Assembly (NCBI GenBank): GCA_030062745.1
Contig: CP099841.1
Coordinates: forward strand, 21,951,398 to 22,015,397
From: Capitulum mitella
Taxonomy: Eukaryota > Arthropoda > Thecostraca > Pollicipedomorpha > Pollicipedidae
Length of the DNA: 64,000 nt
Reading direction: 5' to 3'
Shown here piece by piece: positions 60,578 to 64,000 of the stretch; position 1 is the first letter of the stretch, and every line of letters begins with the position of its first letter. The notes under the pieces are model-generated. The model was given only the letters and a program-made list of their open reading frames with translations, was not told the origin of the DNA and did no database searches. The translations under genes were made by a program, and so were the position numbers.

Positions 60578-61959
60578 GATGGCCTGCTTTAACGTTTGTT
60601 GCGTTTCGGGCGGTTTAAGGGTGACTGCAGTGCGTGTGTTTCAGGCCTACTGCAGCCCGTATTCAAATAAATAGCACCGTAAGGCAGGCAGAGAGGCGGC
60701 AATCCATTCAAGTCCCGTGCTGTTACTGGATCGATGTATGCGCCCCGGACCTCGCACACTGCGTATTATAAAATTTTGCAGCTCATGTAATGATGAATGA
60801 CTCGCCGCATACGAGCTCACAGTTTCTGGGGTGAAAGATGCTAATGCCAGAAGACAGGGCGCAGCTGCCGCACTTAGAGGCAAGTTGGCTCTTTTCATCT
60901 TGCCTCCCAGCCCCGCCGTTAAGATTGCAGCCGCCGGGGACCACGCATTTCCTCGCGCAACTTGGTGTGGGATCGCAGCGCCGCTACGCCTTTCTCGGAC
61001 TTAATCAGGCGGGTTTTCCGAAGTGGGTCAAATTGGGTCTCTGGTCCGGTGGCGAAGTCCGCTGCGAGGGATCCTCCGGATTCCGGCGGAGTGTTTGCGT
61101 TTCGTAACCGGCCTTGGGAAAAAGGCAATAAATGGCAGGGTCGCGTCGAGCCACGTTGAGTCAATTCAGGTCCCGTCAGGCTGTGTCCGCTGACGATGAG
61201 TCAATGCGTCAAGAATGGCCACGCAAAGTTACGCCGAGTCGCCAGCGACCCTTCAAGGCAGCGTCGGGTCGCGTTAGTCCGCACAGTTTTCGTCCTAATG
61301 GCGCCCAGACATGGGTCCTCACGTTGGCAACACTAGCTCAGGCCAGCGTTTTACGATGCGGGACATGTGATGAAGGTTAACGTCAGCAATGTCATGTCTA
61401 GTCAGGGCCGGACGAGTCTCACCATCGACGTCAGTTCGTGGGACGTCACAGCGATTGCTCTGACCGTAATGTGCCACTGTTGGTAGACCTCGACTCATAT
61501 CTCACAAGAAACGGCAATCTGACACAATTCGGCCCTTGACGGCCATTGCGAAAAACCACGTTGTGCATGTACACTACATACACCTAGTGCTGCCTCCAGT
61601 GCATGCATGCCTGATGCGAGCAACGCTCCACATTGGTTGCCTGTAAAATTTCCCTCACCGTGTCCTCCAAGGTAGCGCTGAAAAATACGATCGCTGGACC
61701 AAAGTTGTCAGGTCCCTAGCAGGCCGTTGCCGTGGCCTTGGCACGGATACGTGGCTTCCGGAAATGGTTGCACGTCGTCGGCAGCAAAATGTCCAGTTGG
61801 GACCGTGATTGCAGGTGAAGCTTCTGGCACGAGGCTGTAGTGCTATAAACATTACCGTTCAAACATTTGAATAAAGCAATGAAGTCGACATCAAGTTTAC
61901 AGCATTACGACCAACATTTTAGCGGCATTTCTATTCCTCTAAGTTTTTTTGGGTGTTTC
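60578..61959. other. unassigned sequence
   Basis: Moderately GC-rich at 60840-61380. No exon recognised. Confidence 0.35.
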
Positions 61960-62300
61960 TTAACCCGACCCGTCATGGTGTTCTTTCTCGCACACGTCTT
62001 CATGAGGGGATCACTTTGACCCTCCTCTTCATAAAATACAACCTAATGTTGTCTGGGGACTAAAAAGTGCACTTTCCTGTAGCCTGGTTCTTGTTCTTTC
62101 TGAGAGCGCCCTATATAGCCTGCTTTGTGCGTTATATATTTGGCCAGGTCAGGTCACATGGTGGCATGCTATGGTCAGTGTTATGGCTTAGGTTACCGTC
62201 ACTTTTTGTCGGTTCGGAGACTTGGATGTCTTAGAAACTCAAATACAGTTTATATATTACCTTCATAAATATGTAAACGATGTCAAGTAAAAAGCATGCA
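61960..62300 (+). repeat. dispersed repeat related to 51000-51302
   Basis: It starts at TTAACCCGACCCG (from about 61961), again a TTAA-CCC edge, and shares the 'CACTTTTTGTCGGTTCGG...CTTCATAAATATG' block with 51000-51302. Confidence 0.5.
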
Positions 62301-62758
62301 AAAGATATCCGAGCTCATGTCAGGGCACGCCTCTTGCTGGGATTATGCGCCTTTTGACGAGCTGCGGGGCTGTGGCCGCGGGATTTTAAGCATTTTTTCT
62401 GCCCACTTCTTATTAACAGGTGGCCAGGAGAGCTCCCGCCCCAAAGCAACACGACGCAAAGCACATGACGTCAGTTTCCAGGGCAATAAAAACTGTAAAC
62501 CAAAAATAATAATACAAGTCGTGGCATTCCCTGTCAAGAAAGGATGAAAAAAAAACAGAATAAAAAACCTATATACAACATATCGCACATATTAGTATGT
62601 GTTAATTAATACGAGGGAAAGTAGTTTCAGCCAACAAGCTGATGGCTGTCCACTAAACCATTCCCATAAACTGAAGTTCAGTGTTACTCTAAACCAATAT
62701 TAGTAACTCACGTCCTGAAGTAGGCAGGAACACTCGTGGCCCTATTCATTGCAGGCCG
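62301..62758. other. unassigned sequence
   Basis: Nothing recognised. Confidence 0.35.
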
Positions 62759-62850
62759 ATCACTGGGGCAACCCTCCGGAACTAAGCAAGGCTCGTTGTT
62801 CGGAGGGCCACCCTAGCGTCGGTAGGTGTAGCGGTGGCCTAAATAAGAAG
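62759..62850 (+). ncRNA. two consecutive hairpins (possible structured RNA or SINE head)
   Basis: CCCTCCG pairs with CGGAGGG in the first hairpin, and GGCCACC pairs with GGTGGCC in the second, immediately following. The first loop contains GGAACTAAGCAAGGCTCG, loosely like the internal control region of 5S rRNA (GGAAGCTAAGCAGGGTCG). It is far from a complete 5S gene. A 5S-derived SINE head or an unknown small RNA are the alternatives. Confidence 0.3.
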
Positions 62851-62949
62851 CCGCACAGTGCCCATGCACGCAACTCATACATGATAAAAGCCAAGCCACA
62901 GACTCTCTCACATCCACAGACAAACGATTTCAACCTTGTATCTGTTAAG

Positions 62950-63095
62950 TCAAGGTTCGATTAAAAAACAGCTGCAGAATTGCTGACCATTTTTGGAAAG
63001 GTGCTGTAAGTCTCACAAACGTAAGTCAGATCATTCCAAAGATATACAAGAAATATCAGTTGGAGGGTCAAGCTAATCCCAGATAACGAGGTGCA
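62950..63095 (+). repeat. dispersed repeat related to 52676-52840
   Basis: Shares 'CACAAACGTAAGTCAGATCATTC' type sequence and the following AAGATATACAAGAAA block. Confidence 0.5.
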
Positions 63096-63369
63096 TTGAT
63101 TCTTATATGTCTTACAGGTCTTACATTAGTTTCGTGTACTTCTTCATTTCCAGCCCCTTTTCTCTGAACTATGTAAGAGGACCTACAACAATTGAACTAG
63201 AAGGCAGACACTTTTCAAGAAAATGTTATGTAGCCACCTATCCACATCAGTGACGTCAAAACCGTCAGCTGCTGCGCTGCCAGTTTACGTCCGTAGATAC
63301 TCCTGGTCTGCGGCCTTCAGCTAACAATGACACAGACTCCTGTACGAATCGGCTCCATGGACGCCTAGT
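63096..63369. other. unassigned sequence
   Basis: Nothing recognised. Confidence 0.3.
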
Positions 63370-63462
63370 CGGCCCCCTGTACACTGGAGTCTGCTCCCTA
63401 TATGTTGCAGTCAGCTCCCTGTACGCTGCAATCGGATCCCTGTACATCGGAGTAGGCTCCCT
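63370..63462. repeat. 21-bp tandem repeat, about four units
   Basis: GCTCCCTGTACGCTGCAATCG-type units, starting near 63370. The minus strand gives a 7-residue YREQTPV/YRGPT false repeat. Confidence 0.75.
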
Positions 63463-64000
63463 GAATCTGAGAAGAGCTCGGATCTCCGCTACGCAATGCA
63501 GCCGATGATGATCTTGTTCACGTTACATTGCCATAGTCCATTTGTTTGTGGGCTCAGCAGTGGACAGCGCTGCCCGAGACGTTCATGGAGTGACGCTTCT
63601 TGCCTCTGTCCTAGGCAGTTATCAGAAATAGTCACTGAAATGTGACGTTGGAAGGGATGTTGGGATGGCTTCATTGGTAAGAAAGCCGTACAATGTCCGT
63701 TGCAGTGGAGAAAGGGGTGAAAACCACACAGTTTTTTTGTAATCTTACCAAAGTAATAGGTTGTTATCTTCTGAAAGCAAAAAGGCAGGAATGCTTTTGC
63801 CATATGCATTCGATAAATCATAACAAAAGACAATAGAATGCGATTTTCTTAAACAAATGGTATATTGAATAAAACCTGTAAAATCAATGCACGGTTTTCC
63901 AGAAATATAACATGCCTGGGAATACTCAGAATTGGCAACTGAAGCGGTATTCGCGGCTACGATTTGCGTAAGACTCCCGATGACTTAAAGCACCACTACC
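63463..64000. other. unassigned sequence
   Basis: Nothing recognised up to the window end. Confidence 0.35.

Noticed and set aside
62759-62850. Complete 5S rRNA gene
   Set aside because: Only one short word resembles the 5S internal promoter; length and remaining sequence do not fit.

Overview
The window looks like repeat-rich animal nuclear DNA, most likely from an arthropod (a crustacean would fit). The main evidence is two split exons of a Dpr-type immunoglobulin gene with normal GT/AG splice signals. There is no operon structure, and the DNA is dense in minisatellites, AT and GA microsatellites, Penelope-like retroelement pieces, a SINE with a clear target duplication, a dead LINE, and TTAA-bounded DNA elements. 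No complete protein-coding gene lies inside the window. The species assignment is an inference.

Layout. 1-473: part of a TTAA-bounded repeat (family 2), minus strand. 905-1044 and about 6400-6640: two arrays of the same 21-bp minisatellite. 1257-2234: a Penelope-like element with nearly identical inverted arms around a GIY-YIG endonuclease domain, with hammerhead-like motifs in the arms. 2500-7700: alternating CpG-rich patches, including a 36-bp minisatellite (6904-7119). 8191-9734: two exons of a dpr-like gene on the plus strand. 10093-11425: a second Penelope-like remnant with hairpins. 11885-12690: a degenerate satellite with a period near 100 bp. 12700-26390: mostly unassigned sequence with CpG-rich islands (15120-15420, 17580-18340), a GA tract and a young 107-bp SINE (23983-24089).

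26390-34000 is a repeat zone: AGGTCA-rich sequence, a LINE fragment (27350-28735, minus), a weak Gag-like fossil (29509-29904, minus), a TTAA family-2 element (30324-31637) and a diverged family-1 copy (about 32700-33660). 35175-36080 holds two adjacent minisatellites. 39938-41156 and 51307-52650 are two family-1 TTAA elements with CCC-type terminal inverted repeats, and 52990-54351 is another family-2 copy. 54360-55450 and 59640-60577 are further AGGTCA-rich repeats. CpG-rich patches lie at 44640-45060, 48500-49130, 49680-49960, 56130-56400 and 57120-57480, and several short tandem arrays fill the rest.

The only supported host gene is the dpr-like one; its signal peptide, first Ig domain and C-terminal anchor are not recognised here. 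The most unusual signal is the clan of TTAA-bounded non-autonomous elements whose bodies carry many nuclear-receptor half-sites (AGGTCA, the extended site TCAAGGTCA, and a perfect DR1). Copies are scattered on both strands.
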